From Closterium sp. Naga37s-1 (Eukaryota; Streptophyta; Zygnematophyceae; Desmidiales; Closteriaceae): a stretch of 64,000 nt of DNA. The translations under genes were made by a program, and so were the position numbers. Below the pieces are notes generated by a model. The model did no database searches and was not told where the DNA came from. It worked only from the letters and a program-made list of their open reading frames with translations. Where the stretch lies: positions 1,984,001-2,048,000 of the forward strand of contig CANJKZ010000774.1 in assembly GCA_947471745.1 (NCBI GenBank), given 5' to 3'. Shown here piece after piece: positions 1 to 10,980 of this stretch; the stretch's first letter is position 1, and the number at the start of each line of letters is the position of its first letter.

Positions 1-53
1 ACCCCACCTGTGGGAATATGAACAGCTTAAATCGCAATCCACTTTATGGATAC

Positions 54-3000
54 CTGCGAGAGAATGAATTGCTTGAGTGCCGGCACGGTGAGCCCGCGTC
101 GGAGCATGCCCTGCACGGTGGGGAAGCGCGGGTCGTCCCACCCGGTGACGCGGTTGTTGTCGACGAACCACGCGAGCTTGCGCTTGGAGAGCAGCGTGTA
201 CACGAAGTTGAGTCGCGAGAAGTCCCACACCTCCACCCGCCGCAACCCCATGTCCTGCGATTCGTGCACAAGGAAAGGCAACGAGACGACGGGTGGCAAG
301 GAGATGATGGGTGGAGCGGGGGTTAGGAAGGGGCATGGGTGGAGGTGAAGCAGGCTTCCTGCAGGCCCAGGAGGAGTTCCTGCAGGCCCAGGAGGAGTTC
401 CTGCAGGCCCAGGAGGAGTTCCTGCAGGCCCAGGAGGAGTTCCTGCAGGCCCAGGAGGAGTTCCTGCAGGCCCAGGAGGAGTTCCTGCAGGCCCAGGAGG
501 AGTTCCTGCAGGCCCAGGAGGAGTTCCTGCAGGCCCAGGAGGAGTTCCTGCAGGCCCAGGAGGAGTTCCTGCAGGCCCAGGAGGAGTTCCTGCAGGCCCA
601 GGAGGAGTTCCTGCAGGCCCAGGAGGAGTTCCTGCAGGCCCAGGAGGAGTTCCTGCAGGCCCAGGAGGAGTTCCTGCAGGCCCAGGAGGAGTTCCTGCAG
701 GCCCAGGAGGAGTTCCTGCAGGCCCAGGAGGAGTTCCTGCAGGCCCAGGAGGAGTTCCTGCAGGCCCAGGAGGAGTTCCTGCAGGCCCAGGAGGAGTTCC
801 TGCAGGCCCAGGAGGAGTTCCTGCAGGCCCAGGAGGAGTTCCTGCAGGCCCAGGAGGAGTCCCGCACCTCCTGGAACTGCAGCCCCATGTGGGTCTTGTC
901 GCACCTCAACTTTCTCCGGCAGTCAAAACACAAGAGAAGCTCGCGGCGACGACAGGTGGAGCACGCACAGGGAAGTGAGATGAGAGAAATGGTTCACTAC
1001 GCCATTTCTGCAGTGAGTGCAAGGGACGACCAGGAGAAGACGCAGGAGGGAAGTAAGCTGTGGAGCAGCGGCATTGAGATGACAGAAACGGAAGTTTTGA
1101 GGCGCCTCAAAACTCACCTCAATGGCAGCGGCGTTGAGATGACAGAGACGGAAAGCAAGTCCCACTCCATTCTACGCCCTTCACTGCCACTCCTCGCCCC
1201 TCACTGTTACTCCACGCCTCTCACTGCCACTCCCCACCCCTCACTGCCATTCCCCACCCCTCACTGCCACTCCACGCCTCTCACTGCCACTCCCCACCCC
1301 CCACTGCCACTCATCGCCCCCCACTACCTCTCCCCACCCCTCATCACCTCTCCCCACCAATCCACGCACCTCCAGCACACGGTAGTACTGTTCGTTGCGG
1401 TCGTGGTATTCAGAGGAGCGCAGGGCGTGAGTGACGCCCTCGATGCTGTCCACGTAGGGACAGGCGAAGTCGTAGGTGGGGTACGCCTTGTACTTGCTGC
1501 CCGTGCGCAGATGGGGCAGCCCCGACGCGTCCACTCGGAAATACACTGGGTCGCGTAGGGTCTTGTTCACTGCCTGAGATGGGGGAGAGGGGGGGATAGG
1601 AGGAGAAACGGGATAGGAGGAGGCGGGGGAGGGGAGGGAGATGGGGAGAGTAGGGGAGAGAAAGGGGGAAGGAGAGTGAGAGTGAGTGGAGTTGAGGTGG
1701 CGATGACTTGGATGGGCCAGACCGAGTCTCAGTGCTGTTCACGTAGGGGCAGAAGGGGGGAGAAGAGAGAAGAGGGGAGACGAGAGAAGGGGGGAGAAGA
1801 GAGAACGGAGGAGAAGAGAGAAGAAAAGGAGGGGGGAAGAGAGAAGGGGGAGAAGAGAGAACGGGGGCGATGAGAGAAGGGGGGAGACGAGAGAAGAGAA
1901 GGGGGGAGAAGAGAGAAGGGGGGAGACGAGAAAAGGGGGGAGAAGAGAGAAGAGAAGGGGGCAAAAGAGAGAAGGGGGGAGACGAGAGAACGGAGGAGAA
2001 GAGAGAAGAGAAGGGGGGGGAAGAGAGAAGGGGGAGAAGAGAGAACGGGGGAGATGAGAGAAGGGGGGAGAAGAGAGAAGGGGGGAGACGAGAAAAGGGG
2101 GGAGAAGAGAGAAGAGAAGGGGGGAGAAGAGAGAAGGGGGGAGACGAGAGAACAGAGGAGAAGAGAGAAGAGAAGGGGGGGGAAGAGAGAAGGGGGAGAA
2201 GAGAGAACGGGGGAGATGAGAGAAGGGGGGAGAAGAGAGAAGGGGAGCGACGGGGAAGTGGGGAAAGGGGTTGAGAGTGCATGTAATGGGTTGAGAGTGC
2301 ATGTAATGGGTTGAGAGTGCATGTAATGGGTAGTTAACTTGAAACACCAGTGCCTCAGACGGCCTTGCTGGCAGCCAGGAGGAAGAGGAAGCGTGAGTGT
2401 GAGTGTCACTATCCTGCTTTGTTCCTCCCTCATGCCCAACTCGCCCCTCCCATGCACCTGCATGAGAAGGAAGCTTCACACCTGCATGCTCCACTTACCC
2501 GCCCTCCACACACTGGCCCCGACCCCCTCATCCACCCACCCGCCACCTACCTGCATGTCCCACTTGGCGCGCACGCAGCACTCCTTGCCCACATCGCTGC
2601 CCTTCAGCATCTCCCCCCACAGCTGCAGGTTGCGCTCCACACTGTGCCCCCGGCACGCTGCATCCCACACACCTTCACCCATTTCAGTGTCTTTATCCCA
2701 CTCACTTAATCACACGCACCTGCATGTCCCACTTGGCGCGCACGCAGCACTCCTTGCCCACGTCGCTGCCTTTGAGCATCTCCCCCCACAGCTGCAGGTT
2801 GCGCTCAATGCTGTGCCCGCGGCACGCCGACTCGGTCCCCACCATGCGCTCCTCCCGCATCTGCTCCTTGGGCGTGCTGTCCACGTATGCCTTGCCCTCG
2901 CGAATCAGCTTCTCACACATCGCCTGAAGGGGAGCGAGGGGGGAGGGAGGGGCGGAGAGGGGGAGAAGGAGATGTGGGGTGAGGGGAAGAGATACGGGGA

Positions 3001-6000
3001 GGGGCGAATGAGAGGGTGGGAGAGGAAGAAGGGACTTCATCCCCCCCTCATGCGCTCCTCCCACATCTGCTCCTTGGGCGTGCTGTCCACATATGCCTTG
3101 CCCTCGTGAATCAGCTTCTCACACATCGCCTGAAGAGGTGGGAGGGGGGGGAGAGGGGAGGGTTGAGGGGGGAGGGAGGCGGGAGGGTTGAGGGGGGAAG
3201 GGAAGAGGGGGGAGGGGGGAGGAGAAGAGGGAAGGGGAGGGAGGGGTTAGGACGAAGGAGAGAGAATACACAGTCGACTGCAGAGTAGGGGAGGAAGCGG
3301 GGACGGACAGAGAGTCTCCTTACAGGCTTCACGGATGGATTTCGCTCAGCTCCCATCCCCACACGGTCCCAGCAGGGAGAGCATCACATAGCATGTGCGC
3401 ACATGCATGACCACTGCCACCAACAGTGACTCCCATCATCGGGATCCTCAGCATCACCATCATCCTCAGCATGACCATCAGCAGCAGCAGTGGATCACAA
3501 TAAGCCCATCGAAGCAGTCAGAAATACAAGTCATCAAAGACGTGTGAATGAGTGATCCTCCCCCACTGCCACCCCACTGCCACCCCACTCCCCCCACCAA
3601 CTCACAATGAGCCCATCAAAGTAGTTCGAAGTGTGGGTGATATTGTCCCACGTGAGGGCAACCCCACTGCCACCGCACTGCCACCCAACTCACAATGAGC
3701 CCCCCCCTCTCTCGCCTCCCCCTGCCCCCACCCACTCACGATGAGGCCCCCCCTCTCTCTCCTCCCCCTGCCCCCACCAACTCACAATGAGCCCATCGAA
3801 GTAGTCCGAAGTGTGGGTGATCTTGTCCCACGTGAGCCCCAGCCGGGCCATGTCAGCCAGGATGCTCTCCACGAACTCGTCCTTCTCCTTGCTGGGGTTC
3901 GTGTCGTCAAACCGCACCAGCATCTTCCCGCCGTACTTCTCCGCAAAGAACTGGTTCATCAGCGCCGCCTTCGCATGCCCGATGTGCATAAACCCGCTGG
4001 GCTCAGGAGGAAACCGGGTTACCACCTGCCCATACACCGCCCCTGGAAGCTCCATCTCCGCTGGCTGGTCTCCCCCTCCCCCTGTGCTTCCGCCTGCCCC
4101 TCCTGCCGCCCCTCCGCCATCCCCCTTCTCCTCCTTCCCCTTACCGCCGCCCTTGCCTCCTTCCTCGCCCGCGCCTGGCCCCTTCTTGGCTGCCGAGGCT
4201 AAGGCTTGGGCGGCCTTCTTGCTGAAGGGCAGCAGGCTCGGGGCGAGGTCGGGAGCTTCGGCGGAGATGGTGTTGAACCAGCGGATGAGGTTCGGGTACT
4301 TGGCTGTGGGCGACCTGCGTATGCTGTCCCACCGCTGCCCTGTGGCTGGAATGGCATGGCACAGGGCACATGGGATGGCATGGCACAGGGTACATAGGAT
4401 GGGAGTAAGGAGAGTAGACACGTTGGAACAAGCTGACTTTTGAGGCGACTCTATACTCAGGTTCGGGTACTTGGCTGTGGGCGACCGGCGTATGCTGTCC
4501 CACCGTTGCCCTGTGGCTGCCGTGCCGTGTCACCGCGTGCACGGGAATGAAGGAAAGCAAATACGTTAGAACGCAGTACGCTTCAATTCAATAACTGGTA
4601 CACGCGTACTTAAACACGATGAAAGGATACACATTGAAGTTTGAGAATGAAGGAAATATATGCGCTGTGCTGCTGTGCTGTGCTGTGCTGCTGTGCTGTG
4701 CTGTGCTGTGCTGTGCTGTGCTGTGCTGTGCTGTGCTGTGCGGTGCGCGTACCACAGAGGGCGGCGAAGGCGGCGATGTCAGCGATGGAGAGGTGGAAGG
4801 CGACAAACAAAGGAAGATATGCCAAGAGAAACATTCGTATGCCATGCCAAGTGCGCTCTGCTGGGCTGCGCTCTGCTGTGCTGGACTGGGCTGTGAGGTG
4901 CTGTGAGGTGCTGTGCGGTGCTGTGAGGTGCACGTACCAAAGAGGGCGGCGAAGATGGCGACATCAGCGATGGAGAGGTCGAAGGAGACAAAGAAGGTGC
5001 GCGCGGCGAGGTAGCTGTTGAGGTACGCGCACACGCGCTCGAACTCTGACCCGACGCTCAGAGTTGGTGCGTAATCAACCACCTCGTCCACCTGGTGCAG
5101 TGCGGTGTGGGGGGTTGTGAAGTGGTCGGAATGAAGCAAGGGAGCGGTGCATAGGGGTGTGACGCGGTGGGAAGAAACGGGAGAGGTAGGAGCTGAGGCA
5201 CGCGCAGATGCGCTGAAGCTGGTAAAGAGGCTGAGAGCCCACACCGTCGGTAGGTGCGCTGCGCAGAGCAGAGCAGAGAATCACGTCGACGACCTAACGA
5301 CGCGGGTTTGTCGCGCAGTCACGGAAAGGGCGAAACGCTTCAACATGCTGCGAAAAGCAACACCTTCCAGATTTAACCCCGCATGACTATTGCAGCGGCT
5401 ATTCTCTGTACCCGACCGAAGGGTGACGAACGACGGAAACCAGCAGCGAGTCAGCGACTACGGCTGTTCGCTGAGAACATCGCAGCCAAGCCACCTGGCG
5501 CTCAGCGATTGGCTCCTGCTGCCCCACCTGGCACGCGGCGATTGGATCTGAGCCGCCGTAGAAGCCCTCCCGCTGCGCGACGCGGCCGAAATAGCGGAGG
5601 ATGGTGCCAGCCCCCCGTAGCTCGTCGCTGATTGGTTGCGGGGGGAGGCGACGCGGCGAGGGAGGATATAAGAGAGAAAACGGGGAAATATGGAGGAATG
5701 GGGAGGGAGCACGTGGCAAGGGTTCACGAAGACAATAACGGCGGGAAAGGAAGGAGAGGATAGGGTCCATGGGTGAAAGCACGATCACGAGAGAATGGGT
5801 GAAAGGACGGTGGAGATGGTCAGGTAAGCTGCGGTGACGAGAAGAATGAGGGATCCGAGGAGGCATGGCGATGCTGGAGCCGAGTCGAGACGGTAGGGCG
5901 GTCCGAGGAGGGCGAGGTGAAGGATATCGAGGCGCGGAGTGCGACGGGATGGGGATCAGAAACGACACGATGCGGCGACCGACAGCAATGACTACGCTAC

Positions 6001-6257
6001 GAAGAACAGCGGTAGCGAATCTAAGTTCGAATCTTGCTGAATTCGTAGGGAGCTGGAATGATCTGCTCCGAAGTGGGTCTAAGGGAGTGAGGGAGCGAGG
6101 GAGCGTACCCCGTGGGGAGGTACAGCACGGGCGGGCTGCTTCCAGACAGGCTTGCGTCGACGGCGGCATCGATCTCGATCTTTGCAATGGCCGCCGCTCC
6201 GATCGCCGCCAGAGGCGCCGCGTCTTGCGGAAATCGGAGGACTGATTTGTTCGCCAT
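54..6257 (-). CDS. Glutamyl-tRNA synthetase, cytosolic type (3' end beyond window)
   Basis: It charges tRNA-Glu with glutamate in the cytosol. Seven exons join in one frame with GT-AG introns: 6257-6109, 5627-5528, 5091-4938, 4339-3786, 2923-2720, 1573-1370 and 254-54, giving 522 codons. Residues 1-134 are the GST-like N-terminal domain (FYGG, then [13 protein letters not shown]). A Lys/Gly/Glu-rich linker follows, then the class I catalytic core with MHIGH at about residue 252, [25 protein letters not shown], and LLSKRK (KMSKS equivalent) at about 476-481. The start is the ATG at 6257, because exon 1 then matches the plant N-terminus in length and hydrophobic pattern. The C-terminal anticodon-binding part is missing; a possible next acceptor lies near position 8. 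Introns are swollen by minisatellites and partial exon copies. Glutaminyl-tRNA synthetase is a relative, but the GST-like domain and the [16 protein letters not shown] block fit eukaryotic GluRS. Confidence 0.92.
353..860. repeat. 21-bp minisatellite, about 24 near-perfect copies
   Basis: A head-to-tail 21-bp unit (key part GTTCCTGCAGGCCCAGG) fills most of the intron between synthetase exons 1573-1370 and 254-54. Because 21 is a multiple of three and the unit has no stop, several frames stay open; none is a credible protein. The copies are almost identical, so the array is young or homogenised. Confidence 0.95.
846..892 (-). pseudogene. Echo of the 5' edge of synthetase exon 7
   Basis: On the minus strand this reads [12 protein letters not shown], resembling the exon start [12 protein letters not shown]. 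It sits at the edge of the 21-bp array and looks like a diverged copy of the exon start from which the array may have grown. The match is short, so this is the weakest of the synthetase echoes. Confidence 0.5.
1180..1362. repeat. Irregular CACTGCCACTCC repeats
   Basis: Pyrimidine-rich imperfect repeats of about 20-30 bp lie in the intron just downstream (minus sense) of exon 1573-1370. No coding signal is visible. Confidence 0.8.
1585..2255. repeat. Purine-rich GGGGGAGAAGAGAGAA array
   Basis: About 670 bp of G/A on the plus strand (C/T on the transcribed sense) in imperfect units that include a longer duplicated block. It lies in the intron between exons 2923-2720 and 1573-1370. Long open frames across it, on both strands, are low-complexity artefacts. 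The strong strand asymmetry could favour triplex or R-loop formation (inference). Confidence 0.9.
1700..1750 (-). pseudogene. Echo of the middle of synthetase exon 6
   Basis: The minus strand reads [12 protein letters not shown], a copy of [12 protein letters not shown] from exon 1573-1370. It lies inside the upstream intron, next to the purine-rich array. Confidence 0.6.
2268..2331. repeat. 20-bp tandem repeat, three copies
   Basis: The unit GGGTTGAGAGTGCATGTAAT is repeated three times in the same intron. Confidence 0.95.
2552..2665 (-). pseudogene. Echo of the 3' half of synthetase exon 5, with donor site
   Basis: The minus strand repeats [17 protein letters not shown] through VRAKWDMQ, followed by a GT donor (GTAGGTGG), downstream of the real exon at 2923-2720. 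Only a few residues differ. It could act as a decoy 5' splice site. Confidence 0.9.
3040..3136 (-). pseudogene. Echo of the 5' half of synthetase exon 5, with acceptor
   Basis: The minus strand reads [20 protein letters not shown] preceded by a CAG acceptor, matching the start of exon 2923-2720 with a few changes. With the 3' echo at 2552-2665 it brackets the real exon on both sides. Confidence 0.9.
3597..3655 (-). pseudogene. Echo of the 3' end of synthetase exon 4, with donor
   Basis: This copies the stretch ending YFDGLI and the following GTGAG donor (real copy at 3781-3840). A still shorter fragment is visible near 3690-3740. Confidence 0.88.
4459..4525 (-). pseudogene. Echo of the 5' end of synthetase exon 4, with acceptor
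   Basis: A near-identical copy of the exon start ([18 protein letters not shown]) and its acceptor CCACAG lies about 160 bp upstream (minus sense) of the real junction at 4339. Confidence 0.9.
4662..4741. repeat. Pentanucleotide TGTGC microsatellite
   Basis: A run of CTGTG/TGTGC units abuts the exon 3 echo inside the intron between synthetase exons 3 and 4. Confidence 0.95.
4745..4812 (-). pseudogene. Echo of the 3' end of synthetase exon 3, with donor
   Basis: The minus strand reads [16 protein letters not shown] followed by a GTACGCGC donor. It copies [16 protein letters not shown] at the end of exon 5091-4938. A more diverged copy of the exon start ([21 protein letters not shown]) is visible around 5175-5260. 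Confidence 0.88.
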
Positions 6258-7214
6258 TTTGGTAGGAGGGTATGCAGCAAGAAGGGGGTTTACGAGAAAA
6301 CGTGCTCCGCTGTGGAGTTTCTCGGTTTCACAATGGACTTTGGCGAGTTTTCCTCAGTTTAAAATGTAGGCGTCGCAATTCAACGTTTGGACACCACATA
6401 CATATTTGCCCAAGATCACACTGGTGCCGGATAAGGAAACCACACTTGCACTGTATTCGATCTACAGTAATTACTAGAACGAGGGGTCTACTGATGTTCA
6501 CCTCCCCGTCGCCCTCGCCTCCCCTGTTTCTCCTTCGCCTGACCCATCGCGTTAGCAATCGTGCCGCCAAGTCACTCCCCCCAGTGACGGGGTCTCGTCT
6601 CTCACTCACACTGGTAATTCACTCGCGCCGCGCTCACTACCGTCCTTCAATCTGGTCGCCGCCTTATCATTAGCTCCTTCGCGACCGTCACGAGTGCCTT
6701 CGAGATAGTGCCTTGCGACAGTCACCAGTGCCTTGCGACAGTCACCAGTGCCTTGCGACAGTCACAAGTGCCGTGCGACAGTCACCAGTGCCGTGCGACG
6801 CCTTGGGACTCCACTGCGAACTCCACCGCTCCGATTGAGAAGCGACCAAGAGAATGAAAGTGTGAGCATCCGCACGTCGACATTTCCACCCGCCTCTCCG
6901 CTTCCATTGAGGCCCCTCAAAATTCGCTTCCACCCGTCCTCTCCGCTTCTACTCCCCCCCCCTCATGCCGATCTGCAAGCTGCTCAGTATATGGCCACAC
7001 ATGGGTGGTGCACACGGGTGTGGTGCACATGGTGCCGTCACGTATGGTCGCGGAGCCCAAGTATACTCATCGTCCCTCTCTTTTCACCCCTTCTGTTTCT
7101 CCCCTCTTATTTCCACCTCTCCCCCTCTCCCCCTCCCCACCACTTCGCCCTTCCCGTTCCCACCTCCCGTTCCCCCCTCCCCTCCCACTTTCCGTCCCCC
7201 CTTTCCCCCCCCAG
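6258..7214. promoter_or_regulatory. Divergent intergenic region between synthetase and RPC9
   Basis: About 1 kb separates the synthetase ATG from the first RPC9 exon I can support. It must hold the synthetase promoter and 5'UTR, and the RPC9 promoter, 5'UTR and first coding exon, but I could not place that exon. It includes about five copies of a 20-bp repeat (CAGTCACCAGTGCCTTGCGA and variants) at roughly 6695-6803 and a pyrimidine-rich stretch from 7075 to 7213 before the acceptor. I see no clear TATA box. Confidence 0.5.
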
Positions 7215-10200
7215 CCTGCAACCATGTGCGGGCCTCTTGACAAACCACGAGGTGTTTGAGCTGCTCACAGACCGGGGGGCCATGGGAGCAGTGGACGTGT
7301 CACAGGGCGGCATGGGACCGGCAGCCATAGAGTGCCAGGTCTACACCTATCTCTGCACCGCCCCTGCCGCCACGCAGACGCGGGCGGCTGTAGCCGCGTG
7401 CGTGGAGCGGGCGGCGACGTTTGGACTGACGCGGCTGGAGAGGCTGCAGCTGGTGAATCTGAGGCCGTCTCAACCTGTAGAAGCACACCTGGTAGGTGGC
7501 AGTGATTCGCTGTAACAACACCTGATATTATCACAATCAGTGTGATGACACACAGCTACATGTTTCGAGAAAATTAGATATTTCCCACTATCTCCTGAGC
7601 ATTCGTCCGTTCTTGTCCATTGTTCCTTTTTAATCGTCTTCGTTACTCGCCCATCACGCCCCCATCACGCCCCCATCACTCCCCCATCACTCCCCCATCA
7701 CTCCCCCATCACTCCCCCATCACTCCCCCATCACGCCCCCATCACTCCCCCATCACTCCCCCATCACTCCCCCATCACGCCCCCATCACTCCCCCATCAC
7801 TCCCCCATCACTCCCCCATCACGCCCCCATCACTCCCCCGTCACTCCCCCATCACTCCCCCATCACGCCCCCATCACTCCCCCGTCACTCCCCCATCGCG
7901 CCCCCATCACTCCCCCATCACTCCCCCATCACTCCCCCATCACGCCCCCATCACTCCCCCATCACTCCCCCATCACTCCCCCATCACGCCCCCATCACTC
8001 CCCCATCACGCCCCCATCACTCCCCCATCACTCCCCCATCACTCCCCCATCACGCCCCCATCACTCCCCCATCACTCCCCCATCACGCCCCCATCACTCC
8101 CCCATCACTCCCCCATCACGCCCCCATCACTCCCCCATCACTCCCCCATCACTCCCCCATCACGCCCCCATCACTCCCCCATCACTCCCCCATCACTCCC
8201 CCATCACTCCCCCATCACGCCCCCATCACTCCCCCATCACTCCCCCATCACTCCCCCATCACGCCCCCATCACTCCCCCATCACTCCCCCATCACTCCCC
8301 CATCACGCCCCCATCACGCCCCCATCACTCCCCATCACTCCCCCATCACTCCCCCATCACTCCCCCATCACTCCCCATCACTCCCCATCACTCCCCCATC
8401 ACTCCCCCATCACTCCCCCATCACTCCCCCATCACTCCCCCATCACTCCCCCATCACTCCCCCATCACTCCCCCATCACTCCCCCATCACTCCCCCATCA
8501 CTCCCCCATCACTCCCCCATCACTCCCCCCATCACTCCCCCATCACTCCCCCATCACTCCCCCATCACTCCCCCATCACTCCCCCATCACTCCCCCATCA
8601 CTCCCCCATCACTCCCCCATCACTCCCCCATCACTCCCCCATCACTCCCCCATCACTCCCCCATCACTCCCCCATCACTCCCCCATCACTCCCCCATCAC
8701 GCCCCCATCACTCCCCCATCACTCCCCCATCACGCCCCCATCACTCCCCCATCACTCCCCCATCACTCCCCCATCACTCCCCCATCACGCCCCCATCACT
8801 CCCCCATCACTCCCCCATCACTCCCCCATCACTCCCCCATCACTCCCCCATCACTCCCCCATCACTCCCCCATCACGCCCCCATCACTCCCCCATCACTC
8901 CCCCATCACGCCCCCATCACTCCCCCATCACTCCCCCATCACTCCCCCATCACTCCCCCATCACTCCCCCATCACTCCCCCATCACTCCCCCATCACTCC
9001 CCCATCACGCCCCCATCACTCCCCCATCACGCCCCCATCACTCCCCCATCACTCCCCCATCACTCCCCCATCACTCCCCCATCACTCCCCCATCACTCCC
9101 CCATCACTCCCCCATCACTCCCCCATCACGCCCCCATCACTCCCCCATCACGCCCCCATCACTCCCCCATCACTCCCCCATCACGCCCCCATCACTCCCC
9201 CATCACTCCCCCGTCACTCCCCCATCACTCCCCCATCACTCCTCCATCACTCCCCCATCACTCCCCCATCACTCCCCCATCACGCCCCCATCACTCCCCC
9301 ATCACTCCCCCATCACGCCCCCATCACTCCCCCATCACGCCCCCATCACTCCCCCATCACTCCCCCATCACTCCCCCATCACTCCCCCATCACTCCCCCA
9401 TCACTCCCCCATCACTCCCCCATCACTCCCCCATCACTCCCCCATCACTCCCCCATCACGCCCCCATCACTCCCCCATCACTCCCCCATCACGCCCCCAT
9501 CACTCCCCCATCACTCCCCCGTCACTCCCCCATCACTCCCCCATCACTCCCCCATCACTCCCCCATCACTCCCCCATCACGCCCCCATCACTCCCCCATC
9601 ACTCCCCCATCACTCCCCCATCACTCCCCCATCACGCCCCCATCACTCCCCCATCACTCCCCCATCACTCCCCCATCACTCCCCCATCACGCCCCCATCA
9701 CTCCCCCATCACTCCCCCATCACTCCCCCGTCACTCCCCCATCACGCCCCCATCACGCCCCCATCACTCCCCCGTCACTCCCCCATCACGCCCCCATCAC
9801 TCCCCCATCACTCCCCCATCACTCCCCCATCACTCCCCCATCACTCCCCCATCACTCCCCCATCACTCCCCCATCACTCCCCCATCACTCCCCCATCACT
9901 CCCCCATCACTCCCCCATCACTCCCCCATCACTCCCCCATCACGCCCCCATCACGCCCCCATCACGCCCCATCACTCCCCCATCACTCCCCCATCACTCC
10001 CCCATCACTCCCCCATCACTCCCCCATCACGCCCCCATCACTCCCCCATCACTCCCCCATCACTCCCCCATCACTCCCCCATCACTCCCCCATCACTCCC
10101 CCATCACGCCCCCATCACTCCCCCATCACTCCCCCATCACTCCCCCATCACTCCCCCATCACGCCCCCATCACTCCCCCATCACTCCCCCATCACTCCCC

Positions 10201-10611
10201 CATCACTCCCCCATCACGCCCCCATCACTCCCCCATCACTCCCCCATCACTCCCCCATCACGCCCCCATCACTCCCCCATCACTCCCCCATCACTCCCCC
10301 ATCACTCCCCCATCACGCCCCCATCACTCCCCTCTGGCAGATCATAGTGGACTGTGAGATGTGTCTCTCAGGTGAGAGGGTGGAGCAGCTACTGCAAGCT
10401 CTGAGGCGCCTCTAAACTTGTCCATCCCTCCCCGATCACTCCCCCATCACTCCCCCACCACGCCCCCATCACTCCCCTCTGGCAGATCATATCAGACTGT
10501 GAGATGCGGCTGCCAGGTGAGAGGGTGGAGCAGCTGCTGCAAGTGGTTGAAGAGATATTGCCAGCAGCGCCTGAGCTGGAAGGAGGGGCAGAGGAGGAGG
10601 AGGGGGGTTGA
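7215..10611 (+). CDS. RNA polymerase III subunit RPC9 (CRCP / Rpb4-like), partial model
   Basis: RPC9 pairs with RPC8 to form the Pol III stalk used in transcription initiation. The supported exon 7215-7491 enters in phase 2 and reads CAGLLTNHEVFELLTDRG, then VYTYL, then GLTRLERLQLVNLRPSQPVEAHL, which is the RPC9 fold order. Its donor at 7492 (GTAGGT) is in phase 0. The best final exon is 10486-10611, reading IISDCEMRLPGERVEQLLQVVEEILPAAPELEGG and ending in an acidic tail and TGA; this matches the conserved C-terminal helix (ERL..E.IE.LL). The first coding exon was not located. The intron holds a 2.7-kb minisatellite, and three further versions of the last exon lie at 10341, 10659 and 10837, so the true terminal exon is uncertain. 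Confidence 0.82.
7645..10334. repeat. 11-bp minisatellite, roughly 240 copies
   Basis: The unit CCCCCATCACT is iterated for about 2.7 kb inside the RPC9 intron. The main variant changes CACT to CACG; rarer variants are CGTCAC, CATCGC and CTCCATC, and a few units have lost or gained a C. Eleven is not a multiple of three, so every frame cycles through the same 11 residues and stays open, creating a false 931-residue open frame. The two unit types are interspersed non-randomly, suggesting higher-order blocks. Confidence 0.97.
10341..10415 (+). pseudogene. RPC9 terminal exon, copy 1 (truncated)
   Basis: An acceptor TCTGGCAG precedes IIVDCEMCLSGERVEQLLQAL, which ends early in RRL and a stop, lacking the LPAAPE tail. 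It shares the acceptor context with copy 2 and, being nearest, could be used as an alternative short C-terminus. Confidence 0.75.
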
Positions 10612-10658
10612 AGGCACAATGGCTGGTGGGAAGGGAGACGTTGCCAGCAGCTGTTGCA

Positions 10659-10787
10659 GCTGATGGCATGCTGTGTCTACCAGGCGAGAGGGTGGAGCAG
10701 CTGTTGCAGGCAGTGGAGGAGACACTGCCCGCAGCACCAGAGCTAGAGGGAGGAGCAGAGGAGGAGGATGCAGTTGAGGGGGGCTGA
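10659..10787 (+). pseudogene. RPC9 terminal exon, copy 3
   Basis: The frame from 10659 reads MLCLPGERVEQLLQAVEETL, then LPAAPELEGGAEEEDAVEGG and a stop. The first residues of the exon are replaced, and no good acceptor directly abuts it, but the helix and acidic tail are intact. Confidence 0.7.
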
Positions 10788-10836
10788 GGAGGGCACTAAG
10801 GCTTATGGAAGGGAGGCGCTGCCAGCAGCTGTTGCA

Positions 10837-10980
10837 GCTGATGGTAAGTTGCGTCTGCCGGGTGAGAGGTTGGAGGAGCTGTTGCAAGCAATGGACGAGG
10901 CACTGCCCGCAGCACAGAGCTGGAAGGAGGAGTGGAGGTGGAGGATGCAGTTGAGGGGGGTTGACGGCGCAAGAGGCTAG
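10837..10980 (+). pseudogene. RPC9 terminal exon, copy 4 (frameshifted tail)
   Basis: KLRLPGERLEELLQAMDEAL is intact, then the acidic tail is lost by a frameshift after PAA (QSWKEEW). A consensus donor (GTAAGT) lies at the start of the copy. Confidence 0.7.

Noticed and set aside
1..12. Eighth synthetase exon at the left edge
   Set aside because: CCACAG followed by GTGGGG is a plausible acceptor, but six bases are too few to check against the GASKN continuation expected.
311..1558. Open frames of FLQAQEE and antisense ELLLGLQ repeats
   Set aside because: Product of the 21-bp minisatellite and synthetase exon antisense; no start context or conservation.
1410..2494. Several 200-290 residue Ser/Pro/Leu frames and their antisense
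   Set aside because: They arise from the purine-rich intronic repeat and disagree with the synthetase splicing frame.
7645..10334. CRISPR-like array
   Set aside because: Units are contiguous 11-mers with no spacers, and the DNA is eukaryotic.
7620..10415. A 931-residue open frame of PITPPSLPHHS repeats
   Set aside because: An 11-bp tandem repeat without stops is open in every frame. It lies in the RPC9 intron and runs by chance into a terminal-exon copy.
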